Notes: generated by a model not told the origin, from the letters alone. A stretch of 61,159 nt of DNA from Sutterella wadsworthensis (GCF_003315195.1 NZ_QNRV01000016.1:1-61159), one strand, 5' to 3'; counted from the stretch's first letter, positions 43,630-53,129 are shown. Numbers and translations are program-made.

Positions 43630-44466
43630 TCACAGCCACCACACTCTTGCCCAAGGCGAAAGCAGTGCCTCCACCTCTCGAGCACTGCCTGCTGCCGCGA
43701 CTAAGGATCGCCCCTCAGCATCCTTTGGCGCATTCTTCAGCAAATCCTCCGCCCAAGATTCTTGGGTACAAGCCTGCCAAAGAATGACGGGGCGTCCGAT
43801 GGCAAGCGCAGCCTGAACTTCAATCAGCGTGCTTGACCCCGGACGAGCAGCCATAACCAGCGTTCCAGTGCCTAAAGCCGCCACCAAACGATTTCTGCGC
43901 TTCAGTGAACGCGCACGAGCTTCAGGATCAAAGCGCCGGCCTTCTGCCTGCGGACATTCCGAAAGAATCAGACCAGACTCGGCAATTTCATCGGCTAAAC
44001 GCGCATTTTCCGGCGGCCAGGGAAAAGACAGCGGCGTCCCTAGAACGGCAATTGTTCTGCCGGCTCGTTTCTCGGGCGTCCAAGCGGAAAGAGCCCCGCG
44101 ATGAGCCGCGGCATCAATGCCTCGGGCTAACCCAGAAACGATAACGGCTCCGCGGGCCGCCAAATCAGCTGCGACGAGTTCGGCAGCTTCGCATCGATCA
44201 GAAGATGCATCACGCGAACCCACAATTGACACTCGAAGCTGCCGCTCTGCAAGCGAAAGATCACCGCGGGCGCAGAGTACTTTTGGAGGATCAGCCAGAT
44301 CTTCAAGCACCGAAGGATAATCTTCACTGCCAAAGCGCAGCGCACGAGCGCCGTCAGGAAATGTCGCCGACAGCTCCGCCTTCAGTTCCGAAACACTTTC
44401 CACTTGACCGAAAGCTGACTCAAGCGCCAAGAGGGCCTTGAAGGTTTCTGGAGAAAGTTTCGACAT
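43630..44466 (-). CDS. DprA/Smf-like DNA-processing protein (short form)
   Basis: 278 residues. Rossmann-type DprA core: SIVGSRDASS, IVSGLARGIDAAAHRGAL, IAVLGTPL, RRNRLVAALGTGTLVMAA and STLIEVQAALAIGRPV. DprA loads RecA on single-stranded DNA during natural transformation. The N-terminal helical part is short, and the C-terminal winged-helix domain of longer DprA proteins (about 370 residues) is missing, with only ..LLSPWARVWWL at the end. Function may be the same or a specialised variant. No competence genes adjoin it. Confidence 0.82.
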   Translation of the reverse strand: MSKLSPETFKALLALESAFGQVESVSELKAELSATFPDGARALRFGSEDYPSVLEDLADPPKVLCARGDLSLAERQLRVSIVGSRDASSDRCEAAELVAADLAARGAVIVSGLARGIDAAAHRGALSAWTPEKRAGRTIAVLGTPLSFPWPPENARLADEIAESGLILSECPQAEGRRFDPEARARSLKRRNRLVAALGTGTLVMAARPGSSTLIEVQAALAIGRPVILWQACTQESWAEDLLKNAPKDAEGRSLVAAAGSAREVEALLSPWARVWWL

Positions 44467-44983
44467 GGTGATCAGCCTCTTTTAATTCTGGACAATCCGT
44501 GTTAATCAGCTCGGCGGTCAAGCCGGATGCATATTTTCACATGTCGCGCCAGCACTCACAATGGAGTGAGACTGTTACACACAGAAGATGGATGGATCCA
44601 TCCTCTTATTCATTATTCGCAAAAAATCACAAGAAAAGACATGCCGTCGCTCACTCTAATGGAGTAGGAACTAACACCGTACACGATGCTGCATAGACAT
44701 AAACGAATCCATTAGGCTTATAGAAAGGATGCATGGATTTTGTAGTGCACACAACTCGTTAACCGGAATATCACGGTTTTGAGGCGTCAGTTCTTGTTTG
44801 TAAAGTTGACCTTATTTTTGCCCTTAATGAGGTACGCCTAAACGAAAAGACTATCTTAGATTATTGGGCCTGGGTTAAGATCACCGCTTGAATCACGGGT
44901 GTCCTCACCCGGGTTTGAGTCTATGGGCGTCCTCGGAATGGCGAGCAAACGCCCAGCAAACACAAAAAAAGGAAATATCCAAC
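44467..44983. promoter_or_regulatory. 517-bp dyad-rich leader of flavoprotein gene
   Basis: No coding frame is convincing. It holds two similar imperfect dyads with core CACTC..AATGGAGT (44553-44568 and 44652-44665), a perfect 14-bp palindrome GGATGGATCCATCC (44590-44603), an inverted repeat AATCCAT/ATGGATT (44706-44712, 44733-44739), and a hairpin CGGGTG/CACCCG (44896-44911). The ribosome site AAGGAAA precedes 44984. A TTGACC at about 44802 may be a -35 box. Confidence 0.5.
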
Positions 44984-46408
44984 ATGAAGAAGATTCTCGT
45001 TGCTGCCGCTGTGATGGCCTGCTTCGGCACGGCCGGCGCCGCTGAAGACATCACCGTTGACGTTGCCGTGATCGGTGCGGGTGGTGCAGGCTTGTCCGCC
45101 GCCGTTCAGGCTCACGAACTCGGCGCCAACGTCGTCGTAGTGGAAAAGATGGCCATGGTCGGCGGCAATACGGTCCGTGCCGCGGGCGGTCTGAATGCTG
45201 TTGGCACTGCTCTGCAGCAGGCCAAGGGCACGAAAGACTCCGTCGAAATCATGTTCTATGACACGATGAAGGGCGGTCATTGGCTCAATGACCCGGCGCT
45301 CGTTCGCACCCTCGTCACGAAATCGGCCTCTTCCGTTTACTGGCTGCTTGCTCACGGCGGCGATCTCCGCGACGTTGGTCTGATGGCCGGCGCCTCTCAG
45401 CCCCGTACGCATCGTCCGACCGGCGGTGCGCTCGTCGGCCCGGAAGTTGTCCGCACGCTCTACACGGCTGCTAAGAACCTCAAGATCGACGTGCGTACCA
45501 ACACGCATGCCGAACAGATCCTGACCGACAAGAGCGGCCGTGTGGTCGGCCTGAAGGTTAAGGGCAAGGACGGCACGTACACCATTCACTCCAAGGCTGT
45601 GGTTGACGCGGCCGGCGGCTTCGGCGCCAACAACGAAATGGTTGCCAAGTATGTACCTCGTCTGAAGGGCTTTGCTACGACGAACCATCCGGGCGCCACC
45701 GGCGACGGTCTGCTTCTGGCTGAAAAGATCGGCGCTCAGCTGATTCAGATGGATCAGATTCAGACGCACCCGACCGTTGTTCCGAACGTCGGCGAAATGA
45801 TCACCGAAGCCGTCCGCGGCAACGGCGCTGTCTTGATCAACAAGGAAGGCAAGCGCTTCTTCAACGAGCTCGAAACCCGCGACAAGGTTTCCGCCGCCAT
45901 CTTGAAGCAGAAGGACGGCGTTGCTTACCTGTTCTTCGACAGCGATATGCAGAAGTCCCTGAAGGCCACGAACAACTACATCAAGCAGAAGTACTGCCTC
46001 AATGGCGCTACGCTCGATGAAGTCGCCGGCAAGATGGGCGTTCCTGCCGACACGCTGAAGGCCACGATGGATGCGTGGAAGGCCGGCAAGGCCGCCAATA
46101 AGGACGCTTTCGGCCGTGCCGATATGCCGCGCGACCTCGACAAGGGCCCGTTCTACGCCATTCTGGTCACCCCGGCTGTTCACCACACGATGGGCGGCAT
46201 CAAGATCGACCCGCTCACCCAGGTCTACAACACGAAGAGCCAGGTTATCCCGGGCCTCTTCGCTGCGGGTGAAGTCACTGGCGGCGTCCACGGCGGCAAC
46301 CGTCTCGGCGGCAATGCTCAGGCTGACATCGTCACGTTCGGCCGCATCGCCGGCGAACAGGCCTACATCTTCGCCAAGCAGCTTGACGCTGCTCAGGCCA
46401 AGAAGTAA
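44984..46408 (+). CDS. Sec-exported FAD flavoprotein, fumarate-reductase-like
   Basis: 474 residues from ATG 44984 (MKKILVAAAVMACFGTAGAAED, Sec signal). FAD motif VAVIGAGGAGLSAAVQAHELG, VVVEKMAMVGGNTVRAAGG, and the complete fumarate-reductase signature HHTMGGIKIDP..GLFAAGEVTGGVHGGNRLGGNAQADIVTFGRIAGEQ, including the substrate Arg in NRLGGN. Of the four flavoproteins here it is the closest to classic FccA catalytic domains. It has no heme or FMN domain and needs a donor such as the tetraheme cytochrome. Lys is nearly all AAG, as in the 41302 gene, suggesting high expression. Own leader and terminator, so it is monocistronic. Confidence 0.9.
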   Translation: MKKILVAAAVMACFGTAGAAEDITVDVAVIGAGGAGLSAAVQAHELGANVVVVEKMAMVGGNTVRAAGGLNAVGTALQQAKGTKDSVEIMFYDTMKGGHWLNDPALVRTLVTKSASSVYWLLAHGGDLRDVGLMAGASQPRTHRPTGGALVGPEVVRTLYTAAKNLKIDVRTNTHAEQILTDKSGRVVGLKVKGKDGTYTIHSKAVVDAAGGFGANNEMVAKYVPRLKGFATTNHPGATGDGLLLAEKIGAQLIQMDQIQTHPTVVPNVGEMITEAVRGNGAVLINKEGKRFFNELETRDKVSAAILKQKDGVAYLFFDSDMQKSLKATNNYIKQKYCLNGATLDEVAGKMGVPADTLKATMDAWKAGKAANKDAFGRADMPRDLDKGPFYAILVTPAVHHTMGGIKIDPLTQVYNTKSQVIPGLFAAGEVTGGVHGGNRLGGNAQADIVTFGRIAGEQAYIFAKQLDAAQAKK

Positions 46409-46597
46409 TCCTTCCGGCTCATTCGTCTGAAGTGCTGGAGCGCTTCGTTCTGTCTCGGCAGAAGCGAAGTGCCTCACAGGGGAAAGGTGAAGTCCGAAAT
46501 GCACGGTTCGAACAACATTGATTCCCAGAGGACGCACCGCTTCCGTTAAGGACAGCAACTCCGCGCCAGCTATTCAGACTGAACCCGAAAGACTCTT

Positions 46598-46637
46598 AAA
46601 GACCGCTGATCTGCATCAGATCGGCGGTCTTTTTCTA
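46598..46637 (+). terminator. Terminator of the 44984 flavoprotein gene
   Basis: 15-bp stem AAAGACCGCTGATCT (46598-46612) with AGATCGGCGGTCTTT (46618-46632), one G-T pair, T run after it. Confidence 0.92.
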
Positions 46638-46728
46638 TCTCTCGCCGCTCTCCTGCATCACATCATGGCTGAGATAGACTGTCGGGCACTTCACCATCGT
46701 CTCTTATCGTTCTAAGGACAATTTCGTC

Positions 46729-47610
46729 ATGCAGGATCTGCTGCTGGTCGGTCCAGCACTCCGGCTGTCCGATTTTCTTGATCTGTGTCGAGCTGCCAAA
46801 CCTGAATCGGTACTTTTTCATCCAGAGACGACGGCACTGCGGATAAAAGCTATTAACGCCGCAGCAGCCGATCAGCTTGAAGCGCAGGCTCAGGGAAAAG
46901 CGGTCGACTGTCTGCGGCTTCCCGCAGAGCTCTCTATCCAAAATGTCCGACTCATCGCGCTTGATATGGACAGCACACTCATTGCGAACGAATGCATTGA
47001 CGACATGGCCGCTATTGCCGGCTGCGGACCGGAGATGGCCCGCCTGACGAGAGAGGCTATGGAAGGTCTTTGGCCGTTCTCCAAAAATCTCGTTGAACGC
47101 GTGCGCCTTCTCAAAGGCGCCGACGCCGGAATCGCACTTCAAGCCTCAGAAAACATCCGTTTTTCGCCTGGTGCTCAGCGACTGATGCGCTTCATGCAGG
47201 CTCACCGCGTTGATCGCTGGATCATCTCCGGGGGCTTTTCTCAAATCGCTCGGCCTGCGGCTGCCAAATTAGGTATGACAGGCGTCATCTGCAACGAGCT
47301 TGTTATCGAAGACGGATGCCTCACCGGGGAAGTTGTCGGACCTGCAGGCGGACGCATTCTGGACGCAGATGGCAAACGACGCGCACTAGAAGTTTTGTCG
47401 AGCGCCGCAAAAGCCGAACTCTGCGAAACGATTGCCGTTGGAGACGGTGCAAATGATGTGCAGATGATCCGTGCTGCTGGCAACGGCTTTGCCTATCATG
47501 CCAAGCAAGCAGCCGCACAGGCCGCCCGGCTGCGCATTAACCATGCGGGACTAGACGCCATCGCGGCTTGTTATTCAGAGTATTGGACAGACGCACAGGT
47601 GCTGATCTAA
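46729..47610 (+). CDS. serB: Phosphoserine phosphatase
   Basis: 293 residues; AAGGA before the ATG. The HAD-type catalytic motif LDMDSTLIANECIDDMA (about residues 81-97) is the SerB signature, with WIISGGFSQIARP, and AVGDGANDVQMI near the end. It hydrolyses phosphoserine in the last step of serine synthesis. The N-terminal about 75 residues form the usual weakly conserved lead domain. Confidence 0.95.
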   Translation: MQDLLLVGPALRLSDFLDLCRAAKPESVLFHPETTALRIKAINAAAADQLEAQAQGKAVDCLRLPAELSIQNVRLIALDMDSTLIANECIDDMAAIAGCGPEMARLTREAMEGLWPFSKNLVERVRLLKGADAGIALQASENIRFSPGAQRLMRFMQAHRVDRWIISGGFSQIARPAAAKLGMTGVICNELVIEDGCLTGEVVGPAGGRILDADGKRRALEVLSSAAKAELCETIAVGDGANDVQMIRAAGNGFAYHAKQAAAQAARLRINHAGLDAIAACYSEYWTDAQVLI

Positions 47611-47782
47611 AGAGTCCGATCGCAGAGGCGGCGAGGGTTTGATCCACCAGTCAGGACGCCGCTTTGCCGCACTCATTGGAGTTCCGCGGGGTGCCGGCGG
47701 TGCTCACCGCTTTTCTCCTCTGGAATTCATTCATGGGCTTCCTGCGGCTTTCTTGTGAGCTCGCCAGAGGCGAGCAAACACT

Positions 47783-48205
47783 TTAAAGCGCTGCACTCAT
47801 TTTGATGTGCGGGATACCGCACTCCTCAAAAACATCTCCCTCAGCCTTGAAGCCAAGCGCTTCGTAGAACGTGCGGGCATGCGTCTGCGCATTCAGCCGG
47901 ACCGTCTGCAGCCCCTCCTTCTTCGCATAATTGAGCACCGCTTCCATCAGCACACGGCCGACACCGCGCCCGCGAAAAGGTTTAAGCACAGCCAAACGTC
48001 CGATTTTGCCGTCTGGCGTCATACGCGCACAGCCGAGCGTCATGTGATGTTCGTCCCATGCAACGAAGTGAGTACTCACAGGATCGAGATCATCAATCTC
48101 TTCGGCTTTCGGCACGCCTTGCTCAGCAACAAACACCATGAGCCGAATACGTTCGCAAGGATGCTGCAGTGTTTTCCAATCACCGGTTTCGATATGAATC
48201 TGCAT
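47783..48205 (-). CDS. GNAT-family N-acetyltransferase
   Basis: 140 residues from ATG 48205 (MQIHIETGDWK), AGGAAAG seven bases upstream. The acetyl-CoA site is visible as IGRLAVLKPFRGRGVGRVLMEAV, followed by RLNAQTHARTFYEALGF. Resembles ElaA-type acetyltransferases; the acceptor is not deducible. 173 bp before it (47611-47782) holds no gene. Confidence 0.85.
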   Translation of the reverse strand: MQIHIETGDWKTLQHPCERIRLMVFVAEQGVPKAEEIDDLDPVSTHFVAWDEHHMTLGCARMTPDGKIGRLAVLKPFRGRGVGRVLMEAVLNYAKKEGLQTVRLNAQTHARTFYEALGFKAEGDVFEECGIPHIKMSAAL

Positions 48206-48280
48206 ATTGACTTTCCTAACAAGATTCAGGCCTTGCCAGCATACACTGACAAGGCCTGTTGACTGACTCAAGCTGCTATT

Positions 48281-51037
48281 TTAAGGCTGCGTGAAATCTT
48301 TCCCCGCAGCTTTCGCTTTGGCAAGATCACCCGCCAGTGCAAAGGTGAGTTTGGAGACATCACAGAAGCGGCGAAGCGCCTTATTGACGTCTTCAACGGT
48401 CAGCGCCTCAATGGCGGCTTCGGTTTCCTTGGAGAACTGCCACGTACGGCCCGTTTCCAAATTGTTCACCCAATTGGAAGCCACCATACCGTCCTGCGCG
48501 CGATTCACCGCACGCGAGCCGATGATGCCGCGCTTGGCTTCGGTAAGCTCAGCTTCCGTAATGCCGTCACGGTAGGCACGAGCGAGCTCATCCTTGAGGC
48601 TCTTTTCGGCTTGAGCGAGATTCTGCGGCGCAACGATGGCGCCTACGGACCACTTAGCACGGTTGCCAAAGGACGGCAGCGTGATGTTTGAACCCGAGCC
48701 GTAAGAAAGACCTTCCTTCTGCCGCAGACGATTGACGATGCGGTTAGACAATCCATCCGAACCGCCGATGATCCAGTCAGCCGTGATCAAGGCCGGCATA
48801 TCAGCATCGGAAAGATTGGCTGGCAAATCCACGCGGGCAAAAAGCATCGCGTTTTCTTTGTCAGGCGTATCAATCACGAAACGAGCTGGCTCCACCGGCC
48901 GATATTCCGCAACAATGCGCTCAAACGGAATCTTGGCAGCCTTTTGGTCAATCACGTCGGCTTTGAGTTCGGCGGTCACTTCCGCCGCATCGAAGTCGCC
49001 CACCACGGCGATGTAACCGAGGCCGAGACCAAAGACATCGTTGTAGTAGCGCTTTACGTCGGCGAGCGTCACCTTTTCGAGGTCAGCGATCAGTTCCGCG
49101 GATGTTTCCGAATAACGGGCGTCTCCCTGAGGATAGGTATTGAAGTGCTTCGTAATGGCATCGCGGCCAAGCGTTGCCGGTTCATCTGAGCGGGCCTTGA
49201 GACCAGCAATCGTCTGGCTCTTGAGTGTTTCAAATTCCTTTTCCGGATAGCTCGACTGCGTAAAGAGCTCACCGACGAGCTTGAGCGCTGCAGCGAGATG
49301 CTCGCGATCCGTAGTGAAACTGAAGGGGGATCCGTCCATCTTATTGGCCGTGAATGCATCTTCAATCTGATCACGGGTCATCGTCTTCGTACCGCGCATG
49401 AGCATCGCCCCCGACAGCATCGGGATGGCGCTGCGGGCAAGCTCCTTATTGTTGCCCACATTGAAGCGCATCTTGACAACCACCGTGTTGCCGCGCGTCT
49501 GTTTGGGAAGCAGCGCCGTCTTAACGCCGCCCACCTCGATAATCTGCGTGCGCTTGTCGATGTTGTCCTGAGAAGAATCAAACGCTTCAACCTCAGCACC
49601 CGTTTCCTTAAAGGTAAAGCGTGAAATCAGTTCTTCAGCCGAAGGCGCCTGGGCAATTTCAGCGCGCTTTGGATGATCATCCGGCACAAAGAGCCCGACG
49701 ACACGGTTGTCGCGAACAAAGTACTTCGCGGCGGCGGCATCGATCTGCGCAGGGGTGACGTTCTTCACCTGCTCGCGATCCACAAAGAAAAGGCGCCAGT
49801 CACCGAGTGCGATGTAGTCGGAGAGTTCAACGCCGAATTCCTCGGGGTCTGAGAGCGTGCGCTCAAACATCATCTCCTGATCGGCTTTCTGACGGTTAAG
49901 CTCCTCCTCTGTCACGCCGGAACGGGCAAAGGCATTCTCAATTTCCTCGATGAGCTTTTTCTTGACGGGTTCGATCGGGTCGCCCTTCTTTACCATGGCG
50001 CCGAACATCACAAAGCCGGGCTTAGCGGCGGCAACCGGCCAGCCGAAGACCTGAGAAGCCATTCCGGTATCCACCAGTGCCTTATAAAGACGACCGGTCG
50101 GAGCATCCGCAAGAATGTCCGCCGCCATCGCTGTGGCTTCATAATCGTCAGCCAAAGCCGACGGAATGCGGTAGCCCACTGCGACGAGCTGCTGCTCGCC
50201 CTTGCGGCGAATGAAGAACTCGCGCTCTCCGTCCGCTGTAGGTTCTACGGTCCATTCTTTAGGCAGCACGCGAGTGGGCTTAGGAATGACGCCGAAGGCT
50301 TCATTCACCCAGGCCAGAACCTGATCGCGATCGAACTTGCCCGAAATGGTCAGCACCGCATTGTCGGGCTGATAGTAGAGATGATAGAAAGCCTGCAGAT
50401 TTTTAATTTCGACATTCTCAATATCGCTTCGAGCACCGATCGTCGAACGGCCGTAGCTCTGCCAATCGAACATCACGCTCTGCATGCGCTTCATCATCAC
50501 TGAAATGGGCTTGTTCTCTCCCATTTCATACTCGTTGCGCACCACCGTCATTTCGGTGTCGAGATCCTTCTGCGCAATAAAGGAATTGACCATAGCATCG
50601 GCCTGCCAGCCGATCGCCCACTTCATGTTGTCATCGGTCGCATTGAAACTCACGAAATAGTTCGTACGGTCAAGCCAAGTCGAACCGTTCATGCGAAAAC
50701 CCCGGCGAGTGAATTCCGCCGTTGGATGGGGATAATTCTTCGAACCCTTGAACATCAGGTGCTCAAGCAGATGCGCCATACCCGTCTCACCGTAGTTTTC
50801 CTGGCGAGATCCCACAAGGTAGGTCATGTTGACCGTAGCCGTCGGTTTGCTGGCATCCGGATAAAGCACAACCTTGAGGCCATTGGCCAAACGGTACTCC
50901 GTGATGCCCTCCACCGTCACATAGGGCGTCGGCAGTTCGTTCATATTTTTATTCTCCTCGCCGGCCATAGCGGAGCCTCCGCCGACCGCAGCCGCCGCAA
51001 CTGCAGCAGCAAACAAGACGTTATTGATCCAATGCAT
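48281..51037 (-). CDS. M16-family zinc metalloprotease (pitrilysin-like), exported
   Basis: 918 residues from ATG 51037 (MHWINNVLFAAAVAAAAVGG, a signal peptide), GAGGAAA upstream. The inverted zinc motif HLLEHLMFKGS (HXXEH) with the distal Glu region belongs to the N-terminal active M16 domain; the C-terminal half holds the inactive M16 repeat. Such two-domain enzymes are usually periplasmic and degrade peptides. Long for a single M16 unit, normal for the two-half proteins. Its neighbour is a GNAT, convergent-like spacing on the same strand (75 bp), so co-transcription is possible. Confidence 0.92.
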   Translation of the reverse strand: MHWINNVLFAAAVAAAAVGGGSAMAGEENKNMNELPTPYVTVEGITEYRLANGLKVVLYPDASKPTATVNMTYLVGSRQENYGETGMAHLLEHLMFKGSKNYPHPTAEFTRRGFRMNGSTWLDRTNYFVSFNATDDNMKWAIGWQADAMVNSFIAQKDLDTEMTVVRNEYEMGENKPISVMMKRMQSVMFDWQSYGRSTIGARSDIENVEIKNLQAFYHLYYQPDNAVLTISGKFDRDQVLAWVNEAFGVIPKPTRVLPKEWTVEPTADGEREFFIRRKGEQQLVAVGYRIPSALADDYEATAMAADILADAPTGRLYKALVDTGMASQVFGWPVAAAKPGFVMFGAMVKKGDPIEPVKKKLIEEIENAFARSGVTEEELNRQKADQEMMFERTLSDPEEFGVELSDYIALGDWRLFFVDREQVKNVTPAQIDAAAAKYFVRDNRVVGLFVPDDHPKRAEIAQAPSAEELISRFTFKETGAEVEAFDSSQDNIDKRTQIIEVGGVKTALLPKQTRGNTVVVKMRFNVGNNKELARSAIPMLSGAMLMRGTKTMTRDQIEDAFTANKMDGSPFSFTTDREHLAAALKLVGELFTQSSYPEKEFETLKSQTIAGLKARSDEPATLGRDAITKHFNTYPQGDARYSETSAELIADLEKVTLADVKRYYNDVFGLGLGYIAVVGDFDAAEVTAELKADVIDQKAAKIPFERIVAEYRPVEPARFVIDTPDKENAMLFARVDLPANLSDADMPALITADWIIGGSDGLSNRIVNRLRQKEGLSYGSGSNITLPSFGNRAKWSVGAIVAPQNLAQAEKSLKDELARAYRDGITEAELTEAKRGIIGSRAVNRAQDGMVASNWVNNLETGRTWQFSKETEAAIEALTVEDVNKALRRFCDVSKLTFALAGDLAKAKAAGKDFTQP

Positions 51038-51455
51038 TGAGCGTTTCCTCACTGAAGAGCGGGATACACCAGCTTAGCTTCAAGCACGTGCATCACCCGC
51101 CGCTTGGCAGCTGCCGGCATCAACCAAGAATTGAACCTCGGGCGCCGGCATCTGAAACCCAAACCGATCGCAAGACCGGAATGCAGGTACCTTATCAGCG
51201 GGTCTGCAAATAAGACCCGTCAATGCGTTCCGAGATGTTACCGCCAGAGAAGAAAATTCGCCGTCTATCCGTCCTCTGCGGCAACGGGAAGAATCCAATA
51301 GATGACTCATGCTGCATCAAATTGAAATCTTCAAATCTATGCTTGAGAACACGTATTCCCAGAGACTCCGTTATCCTTCTCACCCGCACGAAATTCAATC
51401 GTTCAGTCTTCTGAGCTTTCTCGCTCTGAAGACCTGAAATCTCGTCACAAGAATT
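51038..51455. other. Intergenic between divergent M16 and yciB genes, no gene seen
   Basis: 418 bp that should hold both promoters. Open frames here run opposite to, or into, the yciB gene and have no family resemblance. No RNA element recognised. Confidence 0.4.
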
Positions 51456-52061
51456 ATGAAATTCCTCTTCGACATTTTCCCTGTCATCCTCTTTTTCGCC
51501 GCCTTCAAAGGCGCGGAATACTTCCCCGACGGAGCGCTCTCGCTCGCTTCGAGCTTTATGGGCGACGGCGTGACAGCAACGACTGCGCCAGTTTTCATTG
51601 CGACCGTAACGGCTATTCTCGCAACGATTCTGCAGGTGGGCTGGCTCAAGCTCAAAGGCGCCAAAGTCGAGCCTATGCTCTGGATCAGCCTCGCTGTCAT
51701 CGTGGTTTTCGGCGGCCTTACGCTGTGGCTTAAAAATGAAATGTTCATCAAATGGAAACCGACGATCCTCTACTGGATCTTCGCTGCGGTGCTCGGATAC
51801 GGGGCCTACTCCGGACGCAGCTTTATCCGCATGCTGATGAAAGACGCCGTCGAAATGCCCGATGCCGCCTGGATGAAGCTTCAGTGGATGTGGATTGTCT
51901 TCTTCATCGTCGTGGGTATCCTGAACCTCGTGGTGGCGTACCTCTGCTCGACCGATGTATGGGTAAACTTTAAGCTTTTCGGCCTGATCAGCTTGACATT
52001 GATATTTACAATTGCCGCTGCCGTGTGGATGACAAAACAAGCACCCGGTCGGCAGAATTAA
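51456..52061 (+). CDS. yciB: Inner-membrane-spanning protein YciB (septation protein A)
   Basis: 201 residues, five hydrophobic helices. MKFLFDIFPVILFFAAFK at the start and SGRSFIRMLM..LNLVVAYLCSTDVWVNFKLFG are family signatures. YciB is an inner-membrane protein linked to envelope integrity and cell division. Its neighbour downstream, 103 bp on, is a periplasmic foldase, the usual yciB-parvulin arrangement of Burkholderiales. Confidence 0.95.
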   Translation: MKFLFDIFPVILFFAAFKGAEYFPDGALSLASSFMGDGVTATTAPVFIATVTAILATILQVGWLKLKGAKVEPMLWISLAVIVVFGGLTLWLKNEMFIKWKPTILYWIFAAVLGYGAYSGRSFIRMLMKDAVEMPDAAWMKLQWMWIVFFIVVGILNLVVAYLCSTDVWVNFKLFGLISLTLIFTIAAAVWMTKQAPGRQN

Positions 52062-52164
52062 TCGCAATTCCATTTCGCACAATCGCGCGTATACCGCGGC
52101 ATGTACACGGTTGGAAGGGCTTCGCGCTCTTGCGGCCGTGCACTCTTAAAGAGACACAAAAATC

Positions 52165-52947
52165 ATGGATAAAAAAGCTATTGCGCTCGGCGCAGCCCTT
52201 TTGATTGCGGCCGGCGCCGCCAACGCAGAACTGAAGGCCTTTAAGGTCAACGGGGAAACGGTGTCCGTCGCTGAACAAAAGGCGGTCTACGACCGCGCTG
52301 TCGCACAGGGTCAGCCTGCTGGCCCGGAGCTTGAAAGCCAGGTGAAAAACCTGCTGATTCAGCAGACTGCACTGCTGCAGGAAGCCAAGAAGGCCAAGAT
52401 TCAGCAGAATGCCGACGTGCAGCGCGCGATCGACAACGCCCGCAATCAGATCCTCATTCAGGGCCTTGCTCAGGATTGGGCCAAGAAGAACCCGGTAAGC
52501 GATGCTGATCTTCAGAAAGCTTACGAAGCCGATAAGGCCTCCTATGGCGACACGGAATATCAGGTCCGCCATATTCTCGTGAAGACCGAAGATCAGGCCA
52601 AGAACCTGATTTCCCGTCTCGCCAAGGGCGCTGATTTTGGCAAACTCGCTCAGGAATTCTCCGAGGATACAGCCAACAAGGCTCAGGGCGGCCTCCTGGG
52701 CTGGGTTGTTCCGCGTTCCTTTGTGCCGGCCTTCGGCGCTGCGTTCTCTGCACTGAAGCCGGGCGAAGTCGCACAGGCTCCGGTTCGCACCCAGTTCGGC
52801 TTCCATGTCGTCAAGCTTGAAGCCAAGCGCAAGGCTGAACTTTATCCGTCCTTTGACAGCCAGAAGGCCGTGATTCACAACGCACTTGCCAACCAGAAGG
52901 TTCAGCAGCACTTTCAGGAACTGATTAAGCGCGCTGTCGTCAAGTAA
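52165..52947 (+). CDS. Periplasmic peptidyl-prolyl isomerase, parvulin type
   Basis: 260 residues. Sec signal MDKKAIALGAALLIAAGAANA, a helical chaperone-like stretch, and one parvulin domain at about residues 130-225: VRHILVKTEDQAKNLISRLAKG, FGKLAQEFSEDTANKAQGGLLGW, FGFHVVKLE. Resembles PpiC/SurA-type foldases that help outer-membrane and secreted proteins. Codon use is biased to AAG for Lys, consistent with good expression. Confidence 0.92.
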   Translation: MDKKAIALGAALLIAAGAANAELKAFKVNGETVSVAEQKAVYDRAVAQGQPAGPELESQVKNLLIQQTALLQEAKKAKIQQNADVQRAIDNARNQILIQGLAQDWAKKNPVSDADLQKAYEADKASYGDTEYQVRHILVKTEDQAKNLISRLAKGADFGKLAQEFSEDTANKAQGGLLGWVVPRSFVPAFGAAFSALKPGEVAQAPVRTQFGFHVVKLEAKRKAELYPSFDSQKAVIHNALANQKVQQHFQELIKRAVVK

Positions 52948-52996
52948 GCCGTTCGGCCCGTGAAGTTCCACACTTAAAGGACTTCAGCCGTCTCAC

Positions 52997-53036
52997 AAAA
53001 CGCCTGTCGATATTCTTTCGTCGACAGGCGTTTTCA
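52997..53036 (+). terminator. Terminator of the parvulin gene
   Basis: 14-bp perfect stem AAAACGCCTGTCGA (52997-53010) with TCGACAGGCGTTTT (53021-53034), T-rich tail. Confidence 0.92.
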
Positions 53037-53129
53037 TTAGCGCACAGCCTGCGAGACGTGCACAATGGCAAACATCTATCCGCTTCTTTCATCTTGAACG
53101 GATGCATTCCTTTTTCAAGGATCATAGAA

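Noticed and set aside
44921-46558. Long antisense frame (545 codons) opposite the 44984 flavoprotein
   Set aside because: Same reason: stop-free by codon bias of the real gene on the plus strand.
48227-48258. Hairpin CAGGCCTTG/CAAGGCCTG after the M16 gene as a terminator
   Set aside because: No T run, and it lies just upstream of the GNAT ribosome site; function unclear.
51195-52082. Antisense frame opposite yciB
   Set aside because: YciB on the plus strand is certain; the antisense product is His/Glu/Arg-rich without motifs.
52006-52971. Antisense frame opposite the parvulin gene
   Set aside because: The parvulin has a signal peptide, PPIase motifs and a terminator on the plus strand.
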